Notes: generated from the sequence alone by a model not told the origin. A DNA stretch of 64,000 nucleotides from Siphonodentalium dalli (GCA_032622095.1 CP136069.1:70579319-70643318), one strand, 5' to 3'; positions 50,340 through 60,691 are shown, numbered from the stretch's first letter. Translations and numbers: made by a program.

Positions 50340-51260
50340 CGCCAAGATGTACGTTGTTGTACTTAAAGAGACTGCGCATGTCACAGAAGTTGTGCTTCTG
50401 TTTGCATAACACCGCGCGATGCTAACGGTTCATCGGTCAAAAAATTATATAAACGCTCTTTATTATTTCCATATCAGGATAACAGTAATAGATTTACGTT
50501 TAACATATCAGGACCCAAGCAAAAAAAAACCGTACAACCCTCCCGGCCTACAAATTGTTAGTCGTAGTAAACATCAGGTCAATTTACTCATTCGAATAGG
50601 TATCAGCATATTGTGATTGAAAGGTAAACAGTGCGTCTCTGACAGTTATGTTGTTTGTAACATGCACAGGGGAGGGTCAGCTATCATACGCTTGAGCTAT
50701 GGTAGAGAGTTAAAAGGATTTTTGTTTTAATAGTGGTAACAAAAGCGGTTGTTTATAATATTTTCTTATAGGACAGACAATGAACATCCAATCATTGGTT
50801 GTTAAGGTGTCATTATTCGTTTTAATAGCGCGTAAGTATATATTAAAGGCACGGACGGTCATCGTTGCAGAAATATTTGTTCAAATCGCCATCAATTGAA
50901 GGAACACAGAAATATACACAGTTCCGGCCTCTCATTGACCTGACATAATCAGCGCATAAATAATATATTGCCGCCAAGACGCACGCTGGTGTACTTAAAG
51001 AGACTGCGCATGTTACAGAAGTTGTGCTTCTGTTTACATAACGCCTCGCAATTCTATCGGTTAATAACACAAAATTTATAAAAACGCTTTTTATTATTTC
51101 CATATCAGGATAACAGTAACAGATAATTCTCTTTACTTTTAACATATCAGGACCTAAACAAAAGCCCGTACACCCCTACCAGAGTGCAAATTATTAGGTT
51201 AATTAAGAACAGGCCAATTTGCCCAGTCATTCGTATAGGTATCAGCATATTGTGATTGAA
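50340..51260. repeat. Two copies of the dispersed module in the left arm
   Basis: CTTAAAGAGACTGCGCATGT, ACAGAAGTTGTGCTTCTGTT and TATTATTTCCATATCAGGAT recur at 50357-50480 and 50993-51115. The second copy also has the upstream TAAAGGCACGGACGG part seen at 16745. ACAGAAG/CTTCTGT forms a small hairpin. The mirrored copies are in 54050-54960. Confidence 0.65.
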
Positions 51261-51284
51261 AGGTAAACAGCGCGTCTCTGACAG

Positions 51285-51745
51285 TTACGCCTGAATATTA
51301 AAGGGAGAGAATGCACTTGCGATGAACGATGGTGAGCCTCGTCCTGAATTATGTTTCTAACGGGGTGTATTAATTCATATTACGTTAAAGTGAGACAATG
51401 CACTCAGTTTGTGAATGTTAGAGGGACGAGAGGCACTCACGTAAGTGAATATTAAAGGGAGGTGATGCAATCTCGGTGTACGTTCGTAATAGGTGTATAG
51501 TGTACGTTCGTAATATGTGTATTACGTTATCTAATGTTGGATTATGTATATCACGTGATAACCTCGATGAACGATGGGATAGCTTCAGTCCTGAATATTA
51601 AAGTGAGACAATACGCTCGCGATGCTAAAGACGGCCATCTCAGTGTGACACGAGGCAATCTCGGTGTGTGAATATTAAAGGGAGACAAAGCGCTCACAAT
51701 GCAAGTTAACGGGAGGTGATGCAATCTCGGTGTGTGAATATTAAA
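51285..51745. repeat. Degenerate GAATATTAAAGGGAG repeats
   Basis: TGAATATTAAAGGGAG(A/G)..ATGC.(C/A)TC motifs are repeated irregularly, with GTGTACGTTCGTAATA duplicated at 51478 and 51502. They are mirrored at about 53570-54030. Related, inverted fragments lie at 10640-11400. Confidence 0.6.
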
Positions 51746-51812
51746 GGAAAATTTTCAAACATTTCAAAAAAATCAAAAATTTCAATTTTTTTAAAATTGC
51801 AACAACAAAAAT

Positions 51813-52052
51813 CTAATTTTCCAAAAACTTAAATTTTTTTTCGAAAATAAAAACAAAAAACTCCCGATAATAAAACAAAATATCATCTTCACATTTTTGA
51901 AGCGTTATAAAAACAATTATTTTTAAATCTTCAAATTTTTCACGATTTAAGATAAAATTTACTAATTTTGAAAATTCGAAGTTTCGGGCTCTTATGTCAT
52001 CCATATCGTCTCCCATCCAAATATGAATATATAACAAAGACGAAAATAACAT
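51813..52052 (-). CDS. 79-codon ORF next to the C2H2 gene, unrecognised
   Basis: It begins 22 bp beyond the stop of the C2H2 frame. An inner start MGDDMDDIRARNFEFSKL gives 67 residues, rich in F, I, K, D and E. The mirrored arm (53263-53502) has the same frame with one change. Because the arms are nearly identical in DNA, that conservation says nothing about function. The frame may be chance AT-rich sequence. Confidence 0.25.
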   Translation of the reverse strand: MLFSSLLYIHIWMGDDMDDIRARNFEFSKLVNFILNREKFEDLKIIVFITLQKCEDDILFYYREFFVFIFEKKFKFLEN

Positions 52053-52073
52053 TTTGATGAAGTTTATTTTAAT

Positions 52074-52697
52074 TTAATCATTGTCTGAATCTTCAATCGT
52101 TAGATTTATTTCTAAGAGTTTCTTGAATTTCCTCATCGCTTCATCCGCAGCCCATTCATTATTATAGCCGAGTTTGGTCAGCTTGACCATTTTCTTCACG
52201 ATAGTGTTGTGTATGGGGGATGTTTTCAATCGATGCTGGTATTCTATTAATCGTCTGTAACTTTTGAGAAAGATATCAAATTCTGTGTCGATGCATTCTC
52301 GTTGAGCTTTTTCCTCAGACTCTTCTTCCGACATGCTCCCTTCTTCCATCTGTCGATCAACCTTATCAGACCACGCGGCCATCGCTTCCGCATCATCGTT
52401 GACGCGTTTAAACATACTTTTGAATGTGTCCATCTCGCCGGCACATTGCGCAGCTTTCTTACGGCCGATTACCGCTTTACTACCGGCGACATTATCATCA
52501 TCCGAATTTGCCGAATCTGATATCGTTTCCCGTTCATCTTCGTCAGAATCTAGATCCGTTTCACGGTCATATGCAGTATCGTATCGCCCGAATATTTCGT
52601 TCTTCGTTCTTGACATAACTCCGTGTTTACTATTCTGATGTCTTTGTAGATTGTAGTTCGTCGATAAGATCTTTCCACATAAATGGCACCGGTGCAT
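52074..52697 (-). CDS. C2H2 zinc-finger protein carried by the foldback element
   Basis: A 207-codon frame. Residues 4-25 are one canonical finger, C4-x2-C7-x12-H20-x4-H25 (CHLCGK...LQRHQNSKH). An acidic serine-rich linker follows (DSDEDERETISDSANSDDD), then a charged, probably helical region with FKSMFKRVNDDAEAMAAW, EEESEEKAQRE, FDIFLKSYRRLIEYQHRL and LGYNNEWAADEAMRKFKKLL, and an acidic tail. The family beyond the finger is not recognised. The single finger suggests DNA or protein binding, and a role in recognising the element's own arms is only a guess. The N-terminal half lies in the unique centre and the C-terminal half in the left arm. A TATTATAAA (52764-52772) sits about 70 bp upstream of the start, and AATAAA follows the stop (52063-52068). 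Confidence 0.6.
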   Translation of the reverse strand: MHRCHLCGKILSTNYNLQRHQNSKHGVMSRTKNEIFGRYDTAYDRETDLDSDEDERETISDSANSDDDNVAGSKAVIGRKKAAQCAGEMDTFKSMFKRVNDDAEAMAAWSDKVDRQMEEGSMSEEESEEKAQRECIDTEFDIFLKSYRRLIEYQHRLKTSPIHNTIVKKMVKLTKLGYNNEWAADEAMRKFKKLLEINLTIEDSDND

Positions 52698-52763
52698 TAT
52701 CTCAAATTACGGGGAAGAACTATCGTCCTTGTATGATCGAAAAGAAGAGAGAATATGGTGTGG

Positions 52764-52772
52764 TATTATAAA
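52764..52772. promoter_or_regulatory. Central TATA-like site, possibly bidirectional
   Basis: TATTATAAA on the plus strand reads TTTATAATA on the minus strand, and lies in the unique centre between the C2H2 start (52697) and the mirrored reading frame (52868). It could serve either side. Confidence 0.3.
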
Positions 52773-52860
52773 CTCGCCGCGTTCGTACCTCTATTTTTCT
52801 TTTAGAGTTATTGTTCTTAGGTAAAAAATGGCGCGCGCGGCCCCCTCCCCATTTTTTTTG

Positions 52861-53241
52861 CGGCGAGATGGACACATTCAAAAGTATGTTTAAACGCGTC
52901 AACGATGATGCGGAAGCGATGGCCGCGTGGTCTGATAAGGTTGATCGACAGTTGGCCCTAACAGTATTCCATAAGAGAGCATGTCGGAAGAAGAGTCTGA
53001 GGAAAAAGCTCAACGAGAATGCATCGACACAGAATTTGATATCTTTCTCAAAAGTTACAGACGATTAATAGAATACCAGCATCGATTGAAAACATCCCCC
53101 ATACACAACACTATCATGAAGAAAATGGTCAAGCTGACCAAACTCGGCTATAATAATGAATGGGCTGCGGATGAAGCGATGAGGAAATTCAAGAAACTCT
53201 TAGAAATAAATCTAACGATTGAAGATTCAGACAATGATTAA
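52861..53241 (+). pseudogene. Mirrored, broken copy of the C2H2 gene body
   Basis: The right arm repeats the segment from GEMDTFKSMFKRV to the end of the protein but lacks the zinc finger. After GTTGATCGACAG about 12 bases are replaced by a longer unrelated stretch (52950-52975, TTGGCCCTAACAGTATTCC...), so the two halves fall in different frames. The end (MSEEESEEKAQ... to EDSDND) remains open. Confidence 0.7.
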
Positions 53242-55857
53242 ATTAAAATAAACTTCATCAAAATGTTATTCTCGTCTTTGTTATATATTCATATTTGGAT
53301 GGGAGACGATATGGATGACATAAGAGCCCGAAACTTCGAATTTTCAAAATTAGTAAATTTTATCTTAAATCGTGAAAAAATTGAAGATTTAAAAATAATT
53401 GTTTTTATAACGCTTCAAAAATGTGAAGATGATATTTTGTTTTATTATCGGGAGTTTTTTGTTTTTATTTTCGAAAAAAAATTTAAGTTTTTGGAAAATT
53501 AGATTTTTGTTGTTGCAATTTTAAAAAATTTGAAATTTTTGATTTTTTTGAAATGTTTGAAAATTTTCCTTTAATATTCACACACCGAGATTGCATCACC
53601 TCCCGTTAACTTGCATTGTGAGCGCTTTGTCTCCCTTTAATATTCACACACCGAGATTGCCTCGTGTCACACTGAGATGGCCGTCTTTAGCATCGCGAGC
53701 GTATTGTCTCACTTTAATATTCAGGACTGAAGCTATCCCATCGTTCATCGAGGTTATCACGTGATATACATAATCCAACATTAGATAACGTAATACACAT
53801 ATTACGAACGTACACTATACACCTATTACGAACGTACACCGAGATTGCATCACCTCCCTTTAATATTCACTTACGTGAGTGCTTCTCGTCCCTCTAACAT
53901 TCACAAACTGAGTGCATTGTCTCACTTTAACGTAATATAAATTAATACACCCCGTTAGAAACATAATTCAGGACGAGGCTCACCATCGTTCATAGCAAGT
54001 GCATTCTCTCCCTTTAATATGCAGGCGTAACTGTCAGAGACGCGCTGTTTACCTTTCAATCACAATATGCTGATACCTATACGAATGACTGGGCAAATTG
54101 GCCTGTTCTTAATTAACCTAATAATTTGCACTCTGGTAGGGGTGTACGGGCTTTTGTTTAGGTCCTGATATGTTAAAAGTAAAGAGAATTATCTGTTACT
54201 GTTATCCTGATATGGAAATAATAAAAAGCGTTTTTATAAATTTTGTGTTATTAACCGATAGAATTGCGAGGCGTTATGTAAACAGAAGCACAACTTCTGT
54301 AACATGCGCAGTCTCTTTAAGTACACCAGCGTGCGTCTTGGCGGCAATATGTTATTTATGCGCTGATTATGTCAGGTCAATGAGAGGCCGGAACTGAGTA
54401 TATTACTGTGTTCCTTCAATTGATGGCGATTTGAACAAATATTTCTGCAACGATGACCGTCCGTGCCTTTAATATATACTTACGCGCTATTAAAACGAAT
54501 AATGACACCTTAACAACCAATGATTGGATGTTCATTGTCTGTCCTATAAGAAAATATTATAAACAACCGCTTTTGTTACCACTATTAAAACAAAAATCCT
54601 TTTAACTCTCTACCATAGCTCAAGCGTATGATAGCTGACCCTCCCCTGTGCATGTTACAAACAACATAACTGTCAGAGACGCACTGTTTACCTTTCAATC
54701 ACAATATGCTGATACCTATTCGAATGAGTAAATTGACCTGATGTTTACTACGACTAACAATTTGCACGCCGGGAGGGTTGTACGGGTTTTTTTTGCTTGG
54801 GTCCTGATATGTTAAACGTAAATCGATTACTGTTATCCTGATATGGAAATAATAAAGAGCGTTTATATAATTTTTTGACCGATGAACCGTTAGCATCGCG
54901 CGGTGTTATGCAAACATAAGCACAACTTATGTGACATGCGCAGTCTCTTTAAGTACAACAAACTACATCTTGGCGGCAAATAGGTGCCAATAGACACCCC
55001 CTTTGATGGCCCCATACACATTTTAAACGCCCTCATAGCTTCAAAACATAAATTTGAATGTTCTTGGACGGTCTTTGAGTACTTTCATGATCACTGCCAA
55101 ACGGTTCCATGTAGAATTTATAAACCACACACCCACCGCTGCTTGTTTCTCAGTCTTTGAACACTTCCAGATCGGTGCCATATAGCATTTATGAACCACA
55201 CCCCTCACTGTTGTTTGTTTCACAGTCTTTGAACACTTGCAGATCGGTGTCATTCTCTCCACAAAAAGCCTCTGGTACCAAAAAAACTTCGAAACGTATA
55301 TAGTACTTTGTTAGAATCGCTTTGGAACATTATTGGACGGTCTTAGAGTAGTGTCAGGATGATGCCATGATTGGTGCCAATAGGTACCCCCCTTTGATGT
55401 CCCTAAACCCTTTTTAAACGCTCTCATAGCTTCAAAATATAAATTTGAATGTTCTTGGACGGTCTTTGAGTACTTTCGTGATCACTGCCAAACGGTGCCA
55501 TGTAGAATTTATAAACCACACACCCACCGCTGCTTGTTTCTCAGTCTTTGAACATTTGCAGATCGGTGCCATATAGCATTTATGAAACACACCCCACACC
55601 GCTCTTTGTTTCACAGTCTTTGAACACTTGCAGATCGGTGCCATTATTTCCAAAAAACCTCTGGTACCAACCAAACTTGGAACCGTATATAGTACTTTGT
55701 TAGAATCGCTTTGGAACATTCTTGGACGGTCTTGGAGTAGTGTCAGGATGATGCCATGATTGGTGCCAATAGGCACCCCTTTGATGTTTACCAATTCCAC
55801 CCCCACCCATAAGCTTTCATCATCTGCCTGTGTGTCTTATATAGACTGGAAAACTGC

Positions 55858-56080
55858 TCGACCGATCCGACTCAAATTTGGTGTGTAGGACTACTTTGAT
55901 CCCGGGAACAATATGGACTGGTCCAATTTCACGTGCGACCGTGTCATTTACCTTGACCTCGCTCATATACGCTCATATGGGCATGTTTCTGAACCTCGAC
56001 CGATCCGACTCAAATTTGGTATGTATAGGCCTACTTTGATCCCGGGAACAATATGGCGGGTCCAATTTCACCTGGACCGA
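55858..56080 (+). repeat. Tandem pair of ACCGATCCGACTCAAATTTG units
   Basis: Two units about 140 bp apart share ACCGATCCGACTCAAATTTG, TACTTTGATCCCGGGAACAA and GGTCCAATTTCAC. It belongs to the dispersed TCTGTCTG-associated repeat that was the landing site of the foldback element. Confidence 0.6.
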
Positions 56081-56708
56081 TCGAACAATAGTTTGTCCAG
56101 ACGATGGATATTCTGCCCAGATATAAGGCACTCGCAGTGGATAAATGTGCAAAAATATATAAAAGTCGTAACATGTCACAACTATATATAAGATGAACAT
56201 GCATGATATGATAAATAGATAAACTTGGTTCTTATATTTATTATTGATTGTTCTCCAATAACGAAAGTTGGCATGATGAAACCATTGTTATGTAATGTTC
56301 TAAAAACGCAAATTCTCGTATTCGTTTTGCGAAATGGCAAGTTTGCCCAACAGATCATAAGTCACTGCCATAAGGCCATTAATTGGTAAGGATTTCTTAC
56401 GTGTTTTATTTCTGATGTTTTAGGATTAATATTGTCTATGTCTGGCTCAGTTCATCTTGTTCTTATCAATACCGAAAGAATTACCATTATTGCAAACTTT
56501 AAAAAAAATTTGGTGGTCAAAACAAGATAATAGGTGACTTAATATAGTTCCGCGACGATATGTAAAAATAGATTTATCGTCTGCAAAGTACAATCCTTGT
56601 GGCAGTGCTATATCGCAGTGATAACGTAGAGGGCGCTGTAGGAGTTTGATCATGAGTATATAGCGAGGGATTCCTAATCACTCAGTTGGGTGGATACAGT
56701 ATCTAAAT
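56081..56708. other. Nothing recognised
   Basis: No lectin-type third exon (a W.D..C or C.....IC pattern) could be seen on the minus strand here, although the lectin locus at 57.2-57.96 kb should continue in this direction. Confidence 0.35.
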
Positions 56709-57205
56709 AGTGTGCGGTAAGCAAAACACTCAACACCGGGGAGACCCCCACTGAGCCCATTGTGGATCACCGGGATTCACGGTGATTTTGTTCGCGTGAT
56801 CCACGGTGAACTTGCGTTGAACGGATTAATATGAATCAACACAAATCCTGCAGACTGACCAGGGCTCACTAAGAATCATCGCGTACCACTGATAATAACC
56901 GCTAACCACTGATAATCACCGCGAACCACTGATAATCACCGCGAACCACTGATAACTGCCGCTAAAAACCGACAACGACTTACATGTATAATATTTTACA
57001 CATTTGTATTTATTTTATAAAAGTATTAACTAAATATTGTTAATTGTCTTGCCTTCACTTGTTGAAACTCTAGATGACCGCAAACATGACCATTTGTGGA
57101 CATTGTTAGACATATATCCAATGCTAGCTTTTGGTGCTGACTGGTCACAGTCAGTCACTCCCAAAATAATCGCCACTGTGTTGAGTGTTTTGCATATCGC
57201 ACACT
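56709..57205. mobile_element. MITE, 497 bp, inside the lectin intron
   Basis: The inverted ends AGTGTGCGGTAAGCAAAACA and the inverse of AGTGTGCGATATGCAAAACA continue into CTCAACAC. The interior has a palindrome (GTGGATCACCG...CGTGATCCACGGTG) and a 20-bp minisatellite. It ends 20 bp from the lectin exon donor. The target duplication is unclear. Confidence 0.6.
56885..56964 (+). repeat. 20-bp minisatellite, four units
   Basis: Four tandem copies of ACCACTGATAATCACCGCGA with one to four changes each, inside the MITE. Confidence 0.8.
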
Positions 57206-57224
57206 CTTTACATATTTTACGTAC

Positions 57225-57963
57225 CTGATCCATTTGTCAATTGAGTACCAATTGTTACGGAAATGGCTGTTCCGTCGACACCATAGTACGCCCCGTCAGA
57301 TCCGAAGTCTGTTATTCCGAGATATGCGTTCACACCCTGAATTAAAGGTCGTCATTGAATTGCAGAGAGATGGTTTCACAGCCACAGCGCACATGTACTT
57401 CGTCAAATAGAAGGCTAAACATGCGATAACTAAACACGACATCCTCCTCTAAACTTGAACTGTATGTACAACAATTTAGAATAATCCAGTATGTAAACGT
57501 GTGTAGAAATAGTGCTATACATATACATCTGCCTACTGCTCATATAATATGGGTGTATTATGCAATAACACATCGGTATATATCTAAATTTATTCAACCT
57601 CAATAGGGGTGTTTGAACAGGTTTCCAACATTTGCAAAGCCTGAGGTATCAGCTGAATAATTCCAGCCCACTGTGAATTGCATGTGGAGCTTCCAGAAAA
57701 TTTGGGTGTGGTTCAAGGCGGTGCTGTTAGATATTGTATGTGACCCTCTCCCTCCAACGGAGACCCTCTACCCAGGTCCATGTCTCCACTTACCAATGAC
57801 TGTATCAGTTCAGCGTCCTGCGATAGATTGGGAACCGGCAACCGGAATCCGTGCTCCTTACACTTGGTGTGAGCGTCCATGGCAGATAGAATGCAGTCGT
57901 TTGGTAGTTTCTTGTTTCCTATACAGGTTCCACTCCCCGTTGCTACGTCTCCGGGCATACACC
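57225..57963 (-). CDS. C-type lectin-like domain, partial gene with two exons
   Basis: Exon A (57963-57794) runs from acceptor CTCAACTACAG to donor TTG|GTAAGT. It encodes GTCIGNKKLPNDC, DAHTKCKEHGFRLPVPN and LSQDAELIQSL, the first half of a C-type lectin domain (A..KC...G..LP.P....E...I). Exon B (57336-57225) runs from acceptor TTTAATTCAG to donor CAG|GTACGT and encodes AYLGITDFGSDGAYYGVDGT, the WIGLTD...G.Y..VDG part. Both junctions are phase 0, so they join in frame. The last exon with the C-terminal cysteines is not seen; exon B ends in phase 1. The upstream (signal peptide) exon is also unseen. The exon A phase equals that of the other two lectin loci. The domain is divergent, with no EPN/QPD or WND visible. 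Confidence 0.7.
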
Positions 57964-58421
57964 CTGTAGTTGAGAAGCAAATGCCACTTAAAAATATAAT
58001 CCATTCGACAACTTTCGCGCAATGAACAACTACACTGAGAAAATAATCGGGTCAATATGACTAACTTAGGGTTAGTCACGATCATTTGGAGTAACTTTAA
58101 ATAACCCACACCTTTCAGCGATCCACTACGACTAACTCTGGTGTTAGTCATAGTGACTAAGTGACACCAATAATAGCTACAATTGAACACTATACCTTAA
58201 ATAATGCTTAATAGTTATTGCTAAATACAGTTATTAGTCAGTATGACTAAGCTAGGTTAGTCATCATGTGGACAAACAATTGACTAACCTAAGTTAGTCA
58301 TATTGACTAACTTTGTAAATGGGAAGTAACTCTAAATTAAATAAGCACATACTCCACATGCAACCCACCGTGGGCTGGAATTATTCAGCTGATAACTCAG
58401 GCTTGCAAATGTTGGAAACAC
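57620..58421. repeat. 71-bp inverted repeats around lectin exon A
   Basis: GTTTCCAACATTTGCAAAGC, CAGCTGAATAATTCCAGCCC and TTGCATGTGGAG at 57620-57690 have close inverted matches at 58351-58421. The right copy lies inside the small TIR element at 58325-58466, so the left one is probably a fragment of the same family. Confidence 0.65.
58058..58311. repeat. Alternating TGACTAA / TTAGTCA array
   Basis: Ten exact heptamers occur at 58058(+), 58072(-), 58144(-), 58154(+), 58234(-), 58244(+), 58257(-), 58281(+), 58294(-) and 58304(+). A CGACTAA variant at 58129 (+) fills the only gap in strict alternation. Several pairs form TGACTAACCTAAGTTAGTCA-type palindromes. The array lies about 95-350 bp upstream of lectin exon A. 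Confidence 0.75.
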
Positions 58422-58466
58422 ATACTTATGGCTGCGTTTGTGTGATTATTTAATTTAGAGTTACTT
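58325..58466. mobile_element. 142-bp TIR mini-element
   Basis: AAGTAACTCTAAATTAAATA at the left end is matched by a perfect inverse at the right end (58446-58466). The interior includes GGGCTGGAATTATTCAGCTG. The superfamily is unknown. Confidence 0.65.
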
Positions 58467-59298
58467 TACATGGAGTGCATGCGGTCAAATGGCACCGACT
58501 GTCCTTGCATTTCTAGGTAATCAAGCCTAGCGATAGAATATGCAGCAATAAGAGCCGACAGAAAACTTGTCTACGCATCTGTGGCTTGCTGGGACAATGA
58601 CATCGAGACACGCGACCCCCCACGTGACGCCAAAACAGGATAGGTCGTACTGGCCCCTCACTTAGCGATCGGCCTATATTGACAACATGTTAATTTTCGC
58701 AAAACATTTAATTTAAAATAATAATTCGCTTATAACAAGTGCATGAATTGGGAAATGGATATATCCGTTTCCCGTTGTGTAGGTAATGTTTTGTCCGTTT
58801 CCCGTCCTGAACGAGTTAAGTGTCACAGCTTAATGGATCACAACAGTCACCCGTGACAGTGGACTATCAGCCAAATGTAACAAAACAAAAAAAGCCTCTG
58901 TCAAGAGGCTGAATGGTAGCTGGTGAGTAGTGGTGTATTGTCAAGTAACAATAGTGGGATTACAGAAGTCTGGACACGGTATTTGAAGGTATGGACATAC
59001 TTGTATAGAATATTAGCTGTTAAATAAATAAAAAATATGCAATAATTGTGAGACAAGAAAATGAGGATTTAATTTGGCCTAAGTGCTTTTAATTTGGCAA
59101 AAACTTGGCCAAACCATTTCTCGGCCCAGCATAAACACTGCCGGAGACGCATGGCGTTATTACGTTGCTGAAGGCTATAGGTAACGAGCATTTCAGAAGT
59201 TATTTATATCAAAACAACGAATGTCGACCGGAAAAGCTGAGAATAATATGATGTTTGTTCATGTTTTTGTTAATGTTTGGGAATGTAATAATTAAAGA
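58467..59298. other. Intergenic, nothing recognised
   Basis: CCGTTTCCCGT is duplicated at 58767 and 58797. AGCCTCTGTCAAGAGGCT (58892-58909) is a small perfect hairpin of unknown meaning. No gene is recognised. Confidence 0.4.
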
Positions 59299-59450
59299 GC
59301 CGCAATCGTGTTGTTCTTGGTCAGAGATTAACGCGTACTCTAGCGGATTGCGGAAGGATTATATACTTGAGCCGGAGGGGCTCTCGGTTTATCCTTCCGC
59401 CATCCGCTCCCATTCAATAATCGCTAACCCAAAAACAACACAATACGGCG
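59299..59450. repeat. Hairpin repeat, copy 2 (GCGGATGGCG.AAGG family)
   Basis: The left arm (GTGTTGTTCTTGG, GAGATTAACG, GCGGATTGCGGAAGGAT) pairs with the right arm (ATCCTTCCGCCATCCGC, ATAATCGCTAAC, AAAAACAACAC) around a GAGCCGGAGGGGCTC mini-hairpin. It is related to 5708-5870. Confidence 0.7.
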
Positions 59451-59584
59451 CTCGATATTTATTTGAATAATCTCAGGCACCACTTGATAATGATGGAATA
59501 GCAAGACGTGGTCTGATCTCGACGATTCTAAGAACGAGTTTAATCCTTTCTATACTAAATGGATTCTGGCTGCAGGGTCTGTGG

Positions 59585-59775
59585 TCGTGGGGGATTCCAT
59601 CTTGAAATGTCCATACACAGAGCCCCCATCTCCAGCCCGAGCCCCATCTTGAACTAGACAAAACTCCAAAGTTAGCGAAATTCATTATGTTGGCGGGGGA
59701 TTCAATCTCGAAATTGTCATTTGCAGCCTCCCCCCACAAACCACAGCCCCATTCCAAAGTTAGCGAAATTCATAT
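59585..59775. repeat. Diverged tandem duplication, about 90-110 bp
   Basis: GGGGGATTC(C/A)ATCT(T/C)GAAAT and CCAAAGTTAGCGAAATTCAT each occur twice in the same order, with a GC-rich CCCCC/CCACA segment between. Confidence 0.6.
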
Positions 59776-60293
59776 TGTACCATCTTAGCCTTAAGCTTGG
59801 GGTTAGAGTCTTCGAACTCGTGTGTATTTCCAACATAAATGTTGGAAATTTCCAAGCGGACATCGAAATTTGGAAATATTCTAACTGATGGCCACTTCAG
59901 TTCAACGTTTTAGCCAAAAGTAAGAAAATATGCGCTTGTTGGTCTAAACGCAACAATTATCGCACTAAATATAGGTTGAAAATCAAACTATGAGAACTAT
60001 GTCAGCCAATGTTGTGTGTGATATATTCAACTGATGCATATGTTGTCTTAGGTATGATATTCCGACTGTTAAACAGTTTGAACAAAGTTAGTGAAACAGT
60101 TAGTTAGCGAATACCATTGTTTAGACATTGTTGGGGAACAAAAGCCCTGATAATAGTTTTTTTTAAATTTCTCGGGTATCTAAGATAATGATATTCTCAG
60201 ATATGGCAAAAAACTCTTTGCATAAATCACAGGAATCAAATTAATTAACTCGTGGGTCTGCAGGAACTTTTGGGAAAGTAGGAAAATATGCGA

Positions 60294-60691
60294 CTACACC
60301 CTGACCAATGTCTCCACACCCTGTGGTACGAACATACTTTGTAAATTTCTGCTGCACACTGCTCTACACGAGTCTGCACACAGTTTCTTCGCCCAACCGT
60401 TATAGCTAGCGGGTGTGATGTGGACACAGTCACTGGGTGTAATTGCCGATGCCCAACTGAAAAAAATCTGTTCGGTACCCAGATCCGGTTGCATCCATTC
60501 TCCTGCGCTCTCTCGCAACCCGATCCAATAGCATTCACCACCCAATCTGTAACAAAAATAAGAAATGTTGCCGTATTGGTGGGGTGTGTTGAATATAAAA
60601 CCATTTTCATCGCAGATCTTGTACGAAACACACGAACTGTATAGTCTCCGAGACGCGCTGGTCACGACACAAAAAGGAATACGCGAATCCG
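60294..60691 (-). CDS. C-type lectin domain, large terminal exon
   Basis: From an acceptor-like TGTAATGTCAG the exon encodes IPFCVVTSASRRLYSSCVSY, KICDENGFIFNTPHQYGNIS, ECYWIGLRESAGEWMQPD, FFSWASAITPSDCVHI, then NGWAKKLCADSCRAVC and a short tail to the stop at 60294. WIGL, the paired cysteines and the C-terminal C..SC...C pattern identify a C-type lectin domain. It lacks EPN/QPD and WND calcium-site motifs, so sugar binding is doubtful. The exon starts with CG in phase 1, like the exon at 10157. The signal-peptide exon is not seen. Downstream neighbours on the same strand are the lectin exons at 57.2-57.96 kb. Confidence 0.75.

Larger units (their letters stand above)
49494..55822. mobile_element. 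6.3-kb foldback element with C2H2 gene
   Basis: The inverted ends TGATGAAAGCTTATGG are flanked by the identical 6-mer TCTGCC (49488-49493 and 55823-55828). The arms, about 2.95 kb each (49494-52443 and 52861-55822), are nearly identical, so the element is young or kept uniform by gene conversion. The single-copy centre is about 417 bp. TG...CA ends with a 6-bp duplication recall integrase-type (DDE) insertion such as that of Polinton or Ginger elements, but no integrase is present. The assignment is open. Confidence 0.8.

Noticed and set aside
57030-57233. 67-codon minus-strand frame continuing past lectin exon B
   Set aside because: It runs through a strong donor and into the MITE in a different frame from the exon, and does not resemble a lectin domain.
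58892-58909. Perfect hairpin resembling a histone 3' stem-loop or bacterial terminator
   Set aside because: The loop and stem do not match the histone consensus, there is no upstream histone frame, and bacterial terminators do not apply here.
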